From Polaromonas sp. (GTDB lineage: Bacteria > Pseudomonadota > Gammaproteobacteria > Burkholderiales > Burkholderiaceae_C), in the NCBI GenBank assembly GCA_028291985.1, contig JAQGNE010000063.1, positions 83,135 through 147,134 of the forward strand: a stretch of 64,000 bases of DNA, in the 5' to 3' direction. The translations under genes and the position numbers were made by a program. A model generated the notes under the pieces. It was not told where the DNA came from. It saw nothing but the letters and a program-made list of their open reading frames with translations, and made no database searches. Of this stretch, positions 21,057 through 30,407 are shown piece after piece; within the stretch, counting starts at the first letter, position 1, and every line of letters starts with the position of its first letter.

Positions 21057-21536
21057 ATGCTGGATATTCCGCAAGCTTTCGTGCAACGGCTAAAAACCCG
21101 GTCTCAGTTTCAAGCTGTATTGGCAGGCACTGTTGTCGCCAAAACCGAGCATTTCGCATTGCACCGCAGGGCCCTCACTTTTAGGGCCGGCTTGAGCGAA
21201 AGCGATGTGGCTTTCGATGATGCCGGTGCGCGTCCAGCAGTCGGTTCGTCGTCCGACCTCCAACTGTCGTTGCTTTTTCCGGTTCACGATGTCTGGATCG
21301 GTGCCATGGTGCCGAAGCGGTGGGCCAGGCGAGCGGTCACCCGCAACGCCATCAAGCGACAGATTTATACCTTGAGCACTGGCTTGCAGGAGTATTGCCC
21401 GCGTGCAGCTTTTGTTGTCAGGCTTCGCCGGGAGTTTTCTCGCCAACAGTTTGTCAGCGCTGTCTCGACAGCGCTGAAAGGCGCGGTTCGCGCCGAATTG
21501 CATACCTTGTTGAAGACGGGAATACCGCGGCCATGA
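21057..21536 (+). CDS. rnpA: Ribonuclease P protein component
   Basis: RnpA is the protein subunit of RNase P, which matures the 5' ends of tRNAs. The 159-residue product shows the family start QRLKTRSQFQAVLAG, then GAMVPKRWARRAVTRNAIKRQI, which includes the RNR-type signature (ARRAVTRNAIKRQ), and AFVVRLRREFS. There is a non-conserved insertion (about residues 46-72) between the first strand and the core. It is 110 bases after rpmH and 61 bases before yidD. Confidence 0.95.
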   Translation: MLDIPQAFVQRLKTRSQFQAVLAGTVVAKTEHFALHRRALTFRAGLSESDVAFDDAGARPAVGSSSDLQLSLLFPVHDVWIGAMVPKRWARRAVTRNAIKRQIYTLSTGLQEYCPRAAFVVRLRREFSRQQFVSAVSTALKGAVRAELHTLLKTGIPRP

Positions 21537-21597
21537 CGGCGGTGTACGTCAGCGGCATGACGCTTGAGAGCAAATTGCAGACAGGTGGACATCAATC

Positions 21598-21930
21598 ATG
21601 AAAGCTTTTTTGAGCGCCCTCTTTCGTTTGCCGAAAAACCTGCTTATCGCAACCGTCAAGGCTTACCGCCTGTTGCTCAGCCCTTCATTGGGTTCTGCCT
21701 GCCGGTTCGAGCCGAGTTGCTCCGTCTATTCCCTGCAGGCGCTTGAACAGCGCGGCGCAGTTGTCGGAACCTGTCTCACCCTGCATCGTCTGGTGCGCTG
21801 CCATCCGTGGTGCGACGGAGGCTACGACCCGCTCTCGAAGCGAGAAGCGCCGAACCGGCACAAGGCAAACATTTTTACCCGCCTGGTCAAGCCAGTGACT
21901 TCCATTTCCTCTGAAAAGAACCCGTCATGA
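21598..21930 (+). CDS. yidD: Membrane protein insertion efficiency factor YidD
   Basis: YidD is a small membrane-associated protein that assists YidC-dependent insertion. The 110-residue product contains the conserved core LIATVKAYRLLLSPSLG, CRFEPSCSVYSLQAL and LVRCHPWCDGGYDP with the invariant cysteines. The last 30 residues are variable. Its stop overlaps the yidC start (atga), so the two are translationally coupled. Confidence 0.95.
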   Translation: MKAFLSALFRLPKNLLIATVKAYRLLLSPSLGSACRFEPSCSVYSLQALEQRGAVVGTCLTLHRLVRCHPWCDGGYDPLSKREAPNRHKANIFTRLVKPVTSISSEKNPS

Positions 21931-23648
21931 ACGACATCCGACGCACCATCCTATGGGTGATTTTTGGTTTTTCCATGGTCCTGCTATGGGACCAGTGGCA
22001 AGTCCATAACGGGCAGAAACCCACATTCTTCCCGAGCGCCACCGGTTCAAATGCTCCGGCGCCCGCAGCGGTCACCGGATCAACGGCATCGGGCGGTGCT
22101 GCGTCGCTGCCCGCTCCGGCTGCAGTGAGTGGCACTGCCGCAGGTGCATCAGCCGTACCCGGCGGATCGCCGGCAGCAGCTACGCCCTCGACCCGGGAGC
22201 GCCTGGTGGTCGGCACGGATGTGTTGACCCTCGCCTTCGATACCGAGGGCGGCACCATCGTCGGGTCTGAATTTCTGAAGTTCAAGGACATGGACAGTCA
22301 GGACAAAAACTTTGTTCTGCTGGATCAAAGCCCGGCTCGTGTGTATGTGGCGCAATCAGGCCTGATTGCTGGAAACGGCGGCGCGGTATTGCCCAACCAC
22401 AAGACCCCCATGACCGCACTGCCTGGCGACCGCCAGCTGAAAGAAGGTCAGGACCAGTTGCAAATCCGGTTCGAATCGCCCGAGGTAGGCGGGGTAAAGC
22501 TGGTGAAAACCTACACACTGCGGCGCGGCGCCTACGACGTTGCGGTGCGGCACGACATCACCAACACCTCGACGGCGCCGGTGTCGCCGCAGCTTTACTT
22601 GCAACTGGTTCGCGACGGCAACAAGCCACCCGGCGAGTCGTCGTTTTATTCGACATTCACCGGCCCCGCGATTTACACCGATGCGCAGAAGTACCAGAAA
22701 GTCGAGTTCAAGGACATCGAGAACAACAAGGTAGATGTCGAAAAGCAGGCGTCCAACGGTTATGTGGCGATGGTTCAGCACTACTTTGCGTCGGCCTGGA
22801 TCCTGGCGGACGGCATCAAGCGCGATTTGTTTTTGCGCAAGGTCGACAACAATCTTTATGCCGCCGGCATGATCACGCCGCTCGACAGCATTGCCCCAGG
22901 GGCCACGCAGGCCGTCGAGTCCAAATTCTTCGTGGGCCCACAGCAAGAGAAAACACTGGAGTCCCTGGCGACTGGACTTGAACTGGTCAAGGACTACGGC
23001 TGGTTGACGATTCTTGCAAAGCCGCTGTACTGGCTGCTCGATCGTCTGCACAGCTTTATCCAGAACTGGGGCTGGTCCATTGTGGCGCTGGTGCTGCTGC
23101 TCAAGATTGCCTTCTACTGGCTCAATGCCAAGGCCTATGCCAGCATGGCCAAGATGAAAGCGGTAAACCCCAAGATCATGGAGATGCGCGAGCGCCTGAA
23201 AGACAAGCCGCAAGAGATGCAGCAGGCCATGATGAAGTTGTACAAGGAAGAGAAAGTAAACCCGATGGGCGGCTGCTTTCCGATCATGGTTCAGATTCCG
23301 GTGTTCATCGCGCTCTATTGGGTGCTGCTGTCCAGCGTCGAGATGCGGAACGCGCCATGGATACTCTGGATAAAAGACCTGTCTTCGCCTGACCCCTATT
23401 TCATCCTACCGGTCGTCATGGCCTTGACCACGTTGCTTCAGACGGCGCTGAACCCGGCACCGCCAGATCCCATGCAGGCCAAGCTGATGTGGTTCATGCC
23501 GCTGATTTTCAGTGTGATGTTCTTCTTCTTCCCGGCGGGCTTGGTGCTCTACTGGATCACCAACAATATTCTGTCGATTGCTCAGCAATGGGTTATCAAC
23601 ATACGCATGGGTGTACCGCCACAGTTCAATTTACCAAAATTCAAATAA
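21927..23648 (+). CDS. yidC: Membrane protein insertase YidC
   Basis: YidC inserts and folds inner-membrane proteins, alone or with SecYEG. The 573-residue protein has the N-terminal membrane anchor (RRTILWVIFGFSMVLLWDQWQ), an Ala/Pro-rich linker, a large periplasmic beta-domain (about 90-350) and five C-terminal membrane segments. Between them is the cytoplasmic loop KMKAVNPKIMEMRERLKD and PMGGCFPIMVQIPVFIALYW, with the terminal VLYWITNNILSIAQQW. Typical proteobacterial length and layout; a strong terminator follows. Confidence 0.98.
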   Translation: MNDIRRTILWVIFGFSMVLLWDQWQVHNGQKPTFFPSATGSNAPAPAAVTGSTASGGAASLPAPAAVSGTAAGASAVPGGSPAAATPSTRERLVVGTDVLTLAFDTEGGTIVGSEFLKFKDMDSQDKNFVLLDQSPARVYVAQSGLIAGNGGAVLPNHKTPMTALPGDRQLKEGQDQLQIRFESPEVGGVKLVKTYTLRRGAYDVAVRHDITNTSTAPVSPQLYLQLVRDGNKPPGESSFYSTFTGPAIYTDAQKYQKVEFKDIENNKVDVEKQASNGYVAMVQHYFASAWILADGIKRDLFLRKVDNNLYAAGMITPLDSIAPGATQAVESKFFVGPQQEKTLESLATGLELVKDYGWLTILAKPLYWLLDRLHSFIQNWGWSIVALVLLLKIAFYWLNAKAYASMAKMKAVNPKIMEMRERLKDKPQEMQQAMMKLYKEEKVNPMGGCFPIMVQIPVFIALYWVLLSSVEMRNAPWILWIKDLSSPDPYFILPVVMALTTLLQTALNPAPPDPMQAKLMWFMPLIFSVMFFFFPAGLVLYWITNNILSIAQQWVINIRMGVPPQFNLPKFK

Positions 23649-23663
23649 GGCGACAGGCATATC

Positions 23664-23697
23664 AAAGGCCGCTGGCAGCAATGCCTGCGGCCTTTTT
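23664..23697 (+). terminator. Rho-independent terminator after yidC
   Basis: aaaggccgc (23664-23672) pairs perfectly with gcggccttt (23687-23695) around a 14-base loop, followed by further T residues. It lies 15 bases after the yidC stop and separates the rpmH-yidC transcript from mnmE. Confidence 0.9.
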
Positions 23698-23735
23698 GCA
23701 TCTCTTCCTGGGTTGAACGCGCCTTAACATCTGAC

Positions 23736-25184
23736 ATGCTTGCCCGCCATCACGACCCAATTGTTGCCATCGCCACCGCTCCAGGGCGGGGAGCGGTCGG
23801 CATCGTCCGCATTTCGGGCAAAGACCTTGGCTCGCTGGTGCGGGTTCTGTGCGGACGGGCGCTTGTTCCACGCCATGCCAGCTACCTGCCTTTTCACGCG
23901 TCTGATGGCGGGGTGATCGACCAGGGGCTAGCCATTTACTTTCCGGCCCCGCATTCCTACACCGGCGAAGACGTGCTTGAGATGCAGGTGCATGGCGGAC
24001 CGGTGGTTTTGCAACTGCTGCTGGCTCGCTGCCTCGAAGTCGCATGTGCAATGGATGCCGCCACTGGCCAAGCGTGGTTACCTGGGTTGCGGCCCGCCGA
24101 GCCTGGGGAATTTACCGAACGTGCGTTCCTCAATGACAAGATGGACCTGGCGCAGGCGGAAGCGGTTGCCGATCTGATCGATGCGAACACCGAGACAGCC
24201 GCCCGCTCCGCGGCCCGTTCGCTGGCGGGCGAATTTTCGGCTGCTATCACCCACCTGCTTGACCTGCTGGTGCGTCTGCGCATGCTGGTGGAAGCCACGC
24301 TGGACTTTCCGGAAGAAGACATTGACTTTCTGCAAAAGGCCGACGCACAGGGTCAGCTGCTGGCCCTGCAGGAATCGCTTGACCAGGTGATGCAGCGGGC
24401 CAGCCAGGGTGCGATTCTTCGAGAAGGCATCAAGGTGGTCATTGCCGGACAACCGAATGCCGGAAAAAGCTCGTTGCTCAATGCGCTGGCCGGCGCTGAG
24501 CTGGCCATCGTGACCCCGGTAGCGGGCACCACCCGCGACAAGGTGTCGCAACTCATTCAAATTGACGGCGTGCCGCTGCATGTGGTCGACACTGCCGGCT
24601 TGCGCGATGCGCAGGATGAGGTCGAGAAAATAGGCGTGCAACGCGCCTGGGCGGAAATTAACAGTGCGGATGCGATTCTTTTTCTGCACGACCTTACCCG
24701 CTACGAAGACTTGCATACTCCGCAGAATGCTATTGATTACATAGCTGATGACGCAGATATAGCAAGGACAATAGGCCAAAATCTCTTAAAAAATCAGGGC
24801 ACCGGCATTCCGGTCATCGACGTCTGGAACAAGATCGACAAGGTCCGGACTACAGCGCTGACCAGCCCACCGGCTGGCGTAATGATCTCGGCCAAAACCG
24901 GTACCGGGCTTGATGAATTGCGTTCCCGACTATTACAGGTGGTGGGCTGGCAGAGCGTTTCCGAAGGCGTGTTCATGGCGCGCAAACGCCATCTGCATGC
25001 ACTCACGCACGTCCGCGAACAGTTGGGCAGGGCATCCTCACAACTGGGCGCGAAGGCACCTGCGCTGGATTTGTTGGCAGAAGACCTGCGGCAAGCCCAG
25101 CTCCACCTGGGCGAAATCACCGGACAGTTCACACCGGATGACCTGTTGGGTGAGATTTTTTCGCGGTTCTGTATCGGCAAGTGA
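23736..25184 (+). CDS. mnmE: tRNA-modifying GTPase MnmE, with an in-frame repeat insertion
   Basis: MnmE with MnmG installs the 5-carboxymethylaminomethyl group on wobble uridine of certain tRNAs. The 482-residue product has the N-terminal tetrahydrofolate-binding domain ([20 protein letters not shown]), the helical domain, and a G domain with G1 GQPNAGKSS (about 237-245), G3 DTAGLR and G4 NKID. It ends in FCIGK with the catalytic Cys479. Between G3 and G4, residues about 331-351 ([20 protein letters not shown]) are AT-rich and match a dispersed repeat. Relatives usually have a shorter loop here. All catalytic motifs are intact, so the enzyme is probably functional. Confidence 0.96.
   Translation: MLARHHDPIVAIATAPGRGAVGIVRISGKDLGSLVRVLCGRALVPRHASYLPFHASDGGVIDQGLAIYFPAPHSYTGEDVLEMQVHGGPVVLQLLLARCLEVACAMDAATGQAWLPGLRPAEPGEFTERAFLNDKMDLAQAEAVADLIDANTETAARSAARSLAGEFSAAITHLLDLLVRLRMLVEATLDFPEEDIDFLQKADAQGQLLALQESLDQVMQRASQGAILREGIKVVIAGQPNAGKSSLLNALAGAELAIVTPVAGTTRDKVSQLIQIDGVPLHVVDTAGLRDAQDEVEKIGVQRAWAEINSADAILFLHDLTRYEDLHTPQNAIDYIADDADIARTIGQNLLKNQGTGIPVIDVWNKIDKVRTTALTSPPAGVMISAKTGTGLDELRSRLLQVVGWQSVSEGVFMARKRHLHALTHVREQLGRASSQLGAKAPALDLLAEDLRQAQLHLGEITGQFTPDDLLGEIFSRFCIGK
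24729..24787. repeat. AT-rich hairpin repeat inside mnmE
   Basis: gctattgattacatagctgat then ...aataggccaaaat aligns with the reverse complement of the copy at 52459-52513 (gctattgttttaatagctgatt ... ggcctatttt). It is clearly less GC-rich than the flanking mnmE sequence and keeps the reading frame open. Confidence 0.78.
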
Positions 25185-25291
25185 TTTATGACTCCTGCAC
25201 GGATACTTATTGAAATTTGGGATCAAAAGTACGTAAAATATTTTTACGGCTGAGCTTATGGGGCAGGGTTTATCTTCCGGTCATCGTGAAC

Positions 25292-25977
25292 ATGCCACTT
25301 GCCGCACTGCCACTTGCCGCGCTGCCGCGGGCCGACCTTCAAGCCCTTTCACAGGCCATAGCGCTGAGCCACGTGAGCGATGGGCTGCGCTGTCAATGCA
25401 ACAAGTCGCTTTGGGAGCTGGGTGGCTATCTGCAGTCGCTGGCTCTTCGTAACGGACAGGTGCTGATCGAACGGGGCGCGCTTGACCGGACGATCTACTT
25501 CGTTGAAAGCGGTACCCTGAGCGTGCACTATGAGGACGAAAAAGGCCCTGTGCGGATGGCGCTCTTCAACGCAGGCTCGGTCCTTGGTGAAGGCGCATTC
25601 TTCTCGCACCGGCCACGTAGCGCGCCACGGTTTATGCGGCAAGTCCTTGCAAGCTGTGGTTTTTAACCCCGCTGCGCTTTATCGAGCTGGCAAACCGCCA
25701 CAGCGCGGTCGCACCTGAATTGACGCTTGCCATGGGTTCGGTCCTGGCCAAGCGGCTTTACAACCGGCCGCGCCGCGTAGCCGTCACCGAGCGTGACTCA
25801 GGTGCCAAGCGCGCGTCCATCGAAATGACAGCATGTGCCAAGCGAAAGGCTTGGCAGGCAGGACGCTGCAAATTACGGCAAGCGCTCGATCGAATGGACG
25901 CCTGCAAGTGTCCTGTCACGCGCCGTCTCTTCCAAACAACGCGTGAAGTATCTTGTAGCCGCCCCGCTTATATTTGA
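25292..25977 (+). pseudogene. Frameshifted cyclic-nucleotide-binding (Crp-type) protein
   Basis: From ATG 25292 the frame encodes a cNMP-binding beta-roll (NGQVLIERGALDRTIYFVESGTLSVHYED, then FNAGSVLGEGAFFSHRPRSA) and then runs to a stop at 25664-25666. The expected continuation (TVYAASPCKLWFLTPLRFIELANRHSAVA, then LAMGSVLAKRLYNRPRRVAVT) is in the next frame from about 25630, so one shift, probably a two-base gain in agcgcgcc near 25625, separates the halves. No DNA-binding domain follows; intact relatives seem to be single-domain cNMP sensors. A sequencing error cannot be excluded for a single shift. Confidence 0.75.
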
Positions 25978-26127
25978 TTCCAGCGACTGACAACCGGATG
26001 ACCTGCCGTGGTTTTGGTCTGGGCCGATAGGTAAACTGCACTGAAGAGCTTGATCCGCGATCCTGCCGGCGGCCCGGTCGGCGCCGGTGTCGTGCAAGCT
26101 GCCTCATTCACATTAACGAAGAACTGT

Positions 26128-26868
26128 ATGTCCCTGTTCAACTGGTTTTCCGGCAAACCTGCACCTGTGCCTTCACATGGCACTGTCGGCGCTGGTGATT
26201 ACGCGGCACGCCTGGCCACGCCTGCCGCGTCGGCGGCCCGTCCAGCCACACAGCCAGCCGAGCGCAGCAGCGACGACCGCAAGGTCAGGCGTCACGTCAG
26301 GCGTGAACAGCTGTACGCGGCTGTCCGCGACACCATGACACAGTCGGGGGTGCTGTCATCCAGCTACAGGTTCAAGGTTCTGTCACTGGACCAGCTGGGC
26401 AATCAGTTTTTGGTCATGATGGATGTTGACCAGGCAGTTGATGCCGAGAGCAGCAACCTGACACAGATTGAATCCAGAATCGTTCAAGGCGCCAAGGCCC
26501 GCTTCGATATCGCGGTGAGTTCGGTGTACTGGCGTGTTACTTCCCAGGGCCTCGCTCCGCGCCCTAAACCCGCGAGCCCTGGGCCGGATCAGCCTGCCCG
26601 GCAGCCCCTACCGACCGAGCCCGTGGCTGTTTCCCGTAAACCCGCGGCATCGCGGTATGAGCCGATCCAGCAGGACGAGATTGCAGCTTTCAAACAGGCC
26701 TTGGCCGCAGCATCGGAAAGAGGCGATCCTGCACGCGCGCGTTCGACGCCCGCAGCCAAAGGGGCAGCGCGCTCGTACACCCTGCTCACCGGTTTTGAAG
26801 ACACGGAAATGCCTGAGTCATACGCCGCACCGGTACTCAGCAACACGCAGTACGGCGATTTGAACTGA
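26128..26868 (+). CDS. Conserved hypothetical protein with Pro/Ala-rich C-terminus
   Basis: The 246-residue product starts MSLFNWFSGKPAPVPS at ATG 26128; an upstream extension to 26050 is unlikely. A folded core probably spans residues 55-155 (VRRHVRREQLYAAVRDTMTQ, SYRFKVLSLDQLGNQFLVMMDV, then GAKARFDIAVSSVYWRV). After it comes a Pro/Ala-rich stretch and a short acidic C-terminal motif (LLTGFEDTEMPES). No signal peptide or membrane segment is seen. I do not recognise a named family. It stands alone between the cNMP pseudogene and a convergent histidine phosphatase gene. Confidence 0.75.
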   Translation: MSLFNWFSGKPAPVPSHGTVGAGDYAARLATPAASAARPATQPAERSSDDRKVRRHVRREQLYAAVRDTMTQSGVLSSSYRFKVLSLDQLGNQFLVMMDVDQAVDAESSNLTQIESRIVQGAKARFDIAVSSVYWRVTSQGLAPRPKPASPGPDQPARQPLPTEPVAVSRKPAASRYEPIQQDEIAAFKQALAAASERGDPARARSTPAAKGAARSYTLLTGFEDTEMPESYAAPVLSNTQYGDLN

Positions 26869-26926
26869 CGCCGCGCGCCTGGTTCGGCATTGCGAGGTTG
26901 TGCACGGTCACAACCCTTTTTCTAAC

Positions 26927-26992
26927 AAAAAATGGCGCTAGCCCTTATGCATCCAGGGCTATACGCTATTAATAAAATAGCTTATCCTCCAA
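26927..26992. repeat. AT-rich hairpin repeat, copy 5
   Basis: aaaaatggcgctagccctta, a spacer, then gctattaataaaatagc. It lies between two convergent genes (the hypothetical and the phosphatase), a position shared by several copies. Confidence 0.85.
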
Positions 26993-27002
26993 GACACCAG
27001 CG

Positions 27003-27557
27003 TTAACCCGCGAACAGGGAGCGCGCTGACGGTTTGCCCCCGCGGTCCACCACCACCGCTTCACCCGTCGCCGTGCTGATTCCGGTGAACGCCGTGATAT
27101 TGACCTGGTGTGTCACCCACACCTCGAACCTGCCTGATGGGATGGCTTGCAGCAACGACATCAGCTTGCCGCGGTCATCTGTGCGCCGGTCCCGCGAATC
27201 AAAGGTGGAACCCAGCGCCTGCAAGACGGTAAAGCGGCCGAAAGCTGCTTCGGCCGTATCCTTGCAACGGCACCACGCGCTGGAGCGCACCGCCGAAGGC
27301 ACCAGTGATCGCGACTGGAACCACTGCCCGATCTTTTGCGCCTGTGCCCGGCCTTCGCTGCTCAGGTTGCGCTGCGTGCTGCACTGCTCCAGTCGGAAAC
27401 CCTCCGGGTCCCCGATGCCAGGCTCGGTCTGGGCATGCCGGAGCATGACCACACCTCCCCCAGCCTTGAGCTGCGCAGCCATATCGGCGCCCGCCTGGGC
27501 CTGCGCCAGGGGCCAGCTGCCGGATGCCAGAGCCAGCAGCATGGGACGTCGTTGCAT
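27003..27557 (-). CDS. Exported histidine phosphatase superfamily protein
   Basis: The 184-residue protein has an apparent signal peptide (MQRRPMLLALASGSWPLAQAQA) and then the phosphohistidine motif VVMLRHAQTEPG, a conserved arginine region (RNLSSEGRAQAQKIGQWF, VRSSAWCRCKDTA) and the distal catalytic His in WVTHQVNI. This is branch-1 histidine phosphatase architecture. The substrate is unknown, and a periplasmic location is inferred from the N-terminus. It is 90 bases downstream of the KefB-type antiporter on the same strand. Confidence 0.88.
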   Translation of the reverse strand: MQRRPMLLALASGSWPLAQAQAGADMAAQLKAGGGVVMLRHAQTEPGIGDPEGFRLEQCSTQRNLSSEGRAQAQKIGQWFQSRSLVPSAVRSSAWCRCKDTAEAAFGRFTVLQALGSTFDSRDRRTDDRGKLMSLLQAIPSGRFEVWVTHQVNITAFTGISTATGEAVVVDRGGKPSARSLFAG

Positions 27558-27647
27558 ATAGGTTCCTTCAAAAGGGCAAGGCCTTTATCATGACCCGTTG
27601 AGCGCAATCGGCTCGGCCAGCCCGCGGAGACGGGGCAGCGACCGAGG

Positions 27648-29645
27648 TCATTTGGCGCTGCCACTGCGCAGCAAGGTTTCTTCTGCCAGCGCCAGCGCCT
27701 CCGGCTTGCCTGAAAGCACCAGGGTATCGCCGGCTTCCAGCACAGCCTCATCATGCACAGGCGTCGCTTTGCCACTGCTTCTGCGCAGGCTGACCAGGCG
27801 CACACCCAGGCCATGCAGAGCCAGGCTGCCCACCGCTTTGCCCACGGTACGGATCCCAAGGGGCAAGGTGACCGTCGACAACCTTTCCTCACCAAGCTCA
27901 TTGACGGTGTCGTCGTCGGCGCCGCGAAAGTAGCCACGCAGCAGGTTGTAGCGTGCGTCGCGCTGGTCCTGCACCACCCGGATCACGCGCCGCATCGGAA
28001 CGCCTACCAGCGCCAGTGCATGGCTGGCCAGCATCAGGCTGCCCTCAATCGCTTCGGGCACCACCTCGGTCGCACCGGCTGCCTGCAGTTTTTCAAGATC
28101 GTGGTCATCCACCGTGCGAACAATCACCGGCACGGTAGGCGCATGCGCCCTGATATTGGCCAGCACCTTGAGCGCGCTGTGTGTGTCGAGATAGGTCACC
28201 ACCACGGCGCTGGCCCGAGCCAGCCCTGCAGCCATCAGGGCCTGCAGTCGAACCGCGTCGCCGAAAACCACCGAGTCTCCGGCCGCGGTTGCCTGGCGCA
28301 CCCGGTCAGGGTCAAGGTCCAGCGCGATGTAGGGAATGCCTTCGCGTTCCAGCATCTGACCAAGGTTCTGGCCGCAGCGGCCATAGCCGCAAATGATGAC
28401 GTGCTTGTCGGCGTTGATGGACTTGCGCGCGATGGTGGTCATTTGCAGGGACTGCTGCAACCACTCGCTGGACACCAGCCGCATCACCAGGCGGTTGCTG
28501 TTCATGATGATGAAAGGCGTCGCCAGCATCGACATCACCATGCCTGCCAGAATTGGATTGAGCAGGCTTGGCGGCACCAGTCCGCTGTCGTTGGCCAGCG
28601 ACAGCAGCACAAAACCGAATTCACCCGCTTGCGCCAGGTAGAGGCCGGTACGCAGCGAAACACCCGCCGTCGCGCCCAGAAAGCGCACCAGCACAGTCAC
28701 CAAAGCGAGCTTGAAAAGCACCGGAACCGTCGCCAGCACCAGCACCAGCGGCCACTGCTTGAGCACAATGCTCCAGTCCAGCATCATGCCGATGCTGATG
28801 AAGAACAGGCCGAGCAGCACATCATGAAAAGGCCGGATGTCCGTTTCCACCTGATGCTTGAACTCGGTTTCCGAGATCAGCATGCCGGCAATAAAAGCAC
28901 CCAGGGCCAGGCTGAGCCCGGCCAGTTCTGTCAGCCACGCCAGCGCCAGTGTCACCAGCAGCAGGTTCAGCACAAACAGCTCTTCGCTCTTGCGCCTGGC
29001 AACCAGGGTGAGCCACCAGCGCATCACCCGCTGTCCACCGGTCAGCAACAGGCCGACCAGCACGCTGGCCTTGAAACCCGCCAGAACCAGCGCCATGAAC
29101 AGCTGGTTGGGCGATGAACCCAGTGCCGGTATCAGCACCAGCAGCGGCACCACCGCCAGATCCTGAAACAGCAAGACGCCCATCACCCGCTTGCCATGCT
29201 CGGATTCAAGTTCCAGGCGCTCGGCCAGGAGCTTGACAACAATGGCAGTACTGCTCATGGCAATCGCGCCCGACAGCGCCAGCGCGGTTTGCCAGCTCAT
29301 TTTCCAGGCGGATGGTGCGAGATACGCCAGAATAAGCGAGCCGACGGTCGCCAGCACTATGGTCAGCGTCACCTGCAGCAGACCGAGCCCGAACACATGG
29401 CGCCGCATGGACCGGAGCTTGGGTAAATTGAATTCCAACCCGATCACAAACATCAGAAAGACCACGCCGAACTCGCCCAGGTGCCGCACGCCATCGGCGT
29501 CTTCCGACAGCGCCAGCGCATTCGGTCCGATCACCACGCCAACAGCCAGATAGCCCAGCATGGGCGGCAACTTCAGCGAGCGACAGGCCACCACGCCCAG
29601 CACGGCGGCCAGCAGGTAAAGCAGTGTCAACTCAAGCGCACTCAT
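27648..29645 (-). CDS. CPA2 family cation:proton antiporter (KefB/YbaL type)
   Basis: The 665-residue protein from ATG 29645 has about 12 membrane segments (residues 1-385), including GVVIGPNAL, MFVIGLEFNL, AIAMSSTAIVVKLL, FQDLAVVPLL and QAGEFGFVLL. Next is a TrkA-N/RCK nucleotide-binding domain (KHVIICGYGRCGQNLGQ, about 405-520) and a TrkA-C domain at the end. Related proteins exchange K+ or Na+ for H+ and may be gated by nucleotides or glutathione adducts. The open frame extends 32 codons upstream but MSALELTLLYLLAAVLG is the natural membrane start. It is divergent from the kdsC-like/lptC pair. Confidence 0.92.
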   Translation of the reverse strand: MSALELTLLYLLAAVLGVVACRSLKLPPMLGYLAVGVVIGPNALALSEDADGVRHLGEFGVVFLMFVIGLEFNLPKLRSMRRHVFGLGLLQVTLTIVLATVGSLILAYLAPSAWKMSWQTALALSGAIAMSSTAIVVKLLAERLELESEHGKRVMGVLLFQDLAVVPLLVLIPALGSSPNQLFMALVLAGFKASVLVGLLLTGGQRVMRWWLTLVARRKSEELFVLNLLLVTLALAWLTELAGLSLALGAFIAGMLISETEFKHQVETDIRPFHDVLLGLFFISIGMMLDWSIVLKQWPLVLVLATVPVLFKLALVTVLVRFLGATAGVSLRTGLYLAQAGEFGFVLLSLANDSGLVPPSLLNPILAGMVMSMLATPFIIMNSNRLVMRLVSSEWLQQSLQMTTIARKSINADKHVIICGYGRCGQNLGQMLEREGIPYIALDLDPDRVRQATAAGDSVVFGDAVRLQALMAAGLARASAVVVTYLDTHSALKVLANIRAHAPTVPVIVRTVDDHDLEKLQAAGATEVVPEAIEGSLMLASHALALVGVPMRRVIRVVQDQRDARYNLLRGYFRGADDDTVNELGEERLSTVTLPLGIRTVGKAVGSLALHGLGVRLVSLRRSSGKATPVHDEAVLEAGDTLVLSGKPEALALAEETLLRSGSAK

Positions 29646-29792
29646 GCGGGGATAGTAGCTGACGATGTGCGATGAACCGCCCTGAAAACCCGGTTGCACA
29701 AGGCACGCGCCCACCCTTGTCGGCAGCATCCTGGCGCCCAAGCCTTACCGGGGCGATGGGCACGTCTCTATAGAATGCGGAGATGGTTTTTG

Positions 29793-30407
29793 ATGCAGCA
29801 CCGGCCCACACTGGGGTTGACCTTTCGCGCTTTGCCTGGCATTGACATGGCCAGCGTTGTTCCCGCGCTGGCGTTGCCGCCTGAACTGCTGCTCAAGGCC
29901 CAGGGCGTGCGAGCCGCGTTTTTTCCATGGCAGGGTGCTTTGGCTGAAGGCGGCTGCGACGTTTCCCCCGGCAGCAGAGCATCAGCACGCTGTGACCGCC
30001 AGGACCTGACCGGTTTGCATATGCTTCAAGACATGGGCTGCCTGCCGGTTGTGGTGATGGAAGCCCCTTATCAGCGCCTCCCACCTGTCCTTGCTGACGC
30101 TGGCGTTCGCATCTTGCAGGCAGGCGGTTCGGGGCAAGACCGCTGCCGCGCGGCCGACGCGCTGCTTCAAACTCTGGGCTTGTCCTGGCAGCAGACGGCC
30201 GCCATGGGTTACGACTGGCAGGATCTATCGTTGATGGGCCGCGCAGCGCTCAGTACAGCGGCCGCTGACGCACACCTGGAAGTCAGGGCGCGGGCGCAGC
30301 ATGTCAGCCTTGCGCTTGCCGGCCATGGTGCCGCTCGCTCGCTCTGCGATGTCATCCTGGTGGCCAACGGTCGTTACCTGGATCTGCTGGAAGCATGTTG
30401 CGCATGA
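29793..30407 (+). CDS. KdsC-like HAD protein lacking catalytic aspartates (probable pseudoenzyme)
   Basis: KdsC dephosphorylates KDO-8-phosphate in LPS core synthesis. This 204-residue protein keeps the family's overall pattern: KAQGVRAAFF, LTGLHMLQDMGCLPVV, LLQTLGLSWQQTAAMG, DWQDLSLMGRAALS, HLEVRARAQHVS and CDVILVANGRYLDLL. The HAD nucleophile motif, DxDG in active enzymes, reads FPWQG here (Pro45, Gln47), and the usual VITGR is VVMEAP. Asp is retained only in the YDWQDL loop. It cannot use the normal phosphoaspartate mechanism. Its stop overlaps lptC, so it stays within an LPS-transport operon. ATG 29793 follows ggag at nine bases. It may be structural, or decaying. Confidence 0.75.
   Translation: MQHRPTLGLTFRALPGIDMASVVPALALPPELLLKAQGVRAAFFPWQGALAEGGCDVSPGSRASARCDRQDLTGLHMLQDMGCLPVVVMEAPYQRLPPVLADAGVRILQAGGSGQDRCRAADALLQTLGLSWQQTAAMGYDWQDLSLMGRAALSTAAADAHLEVRARAQHVSLALAGHGAARSLCDVILVANGRYLDLLEACCA

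Noticed and set aside
22464..22484. ggttcgaatcg, resembling a tRNA T-loop
   Set aside because: It lies in the coding sequence of yidC and no cloverleaf can be formed around it.
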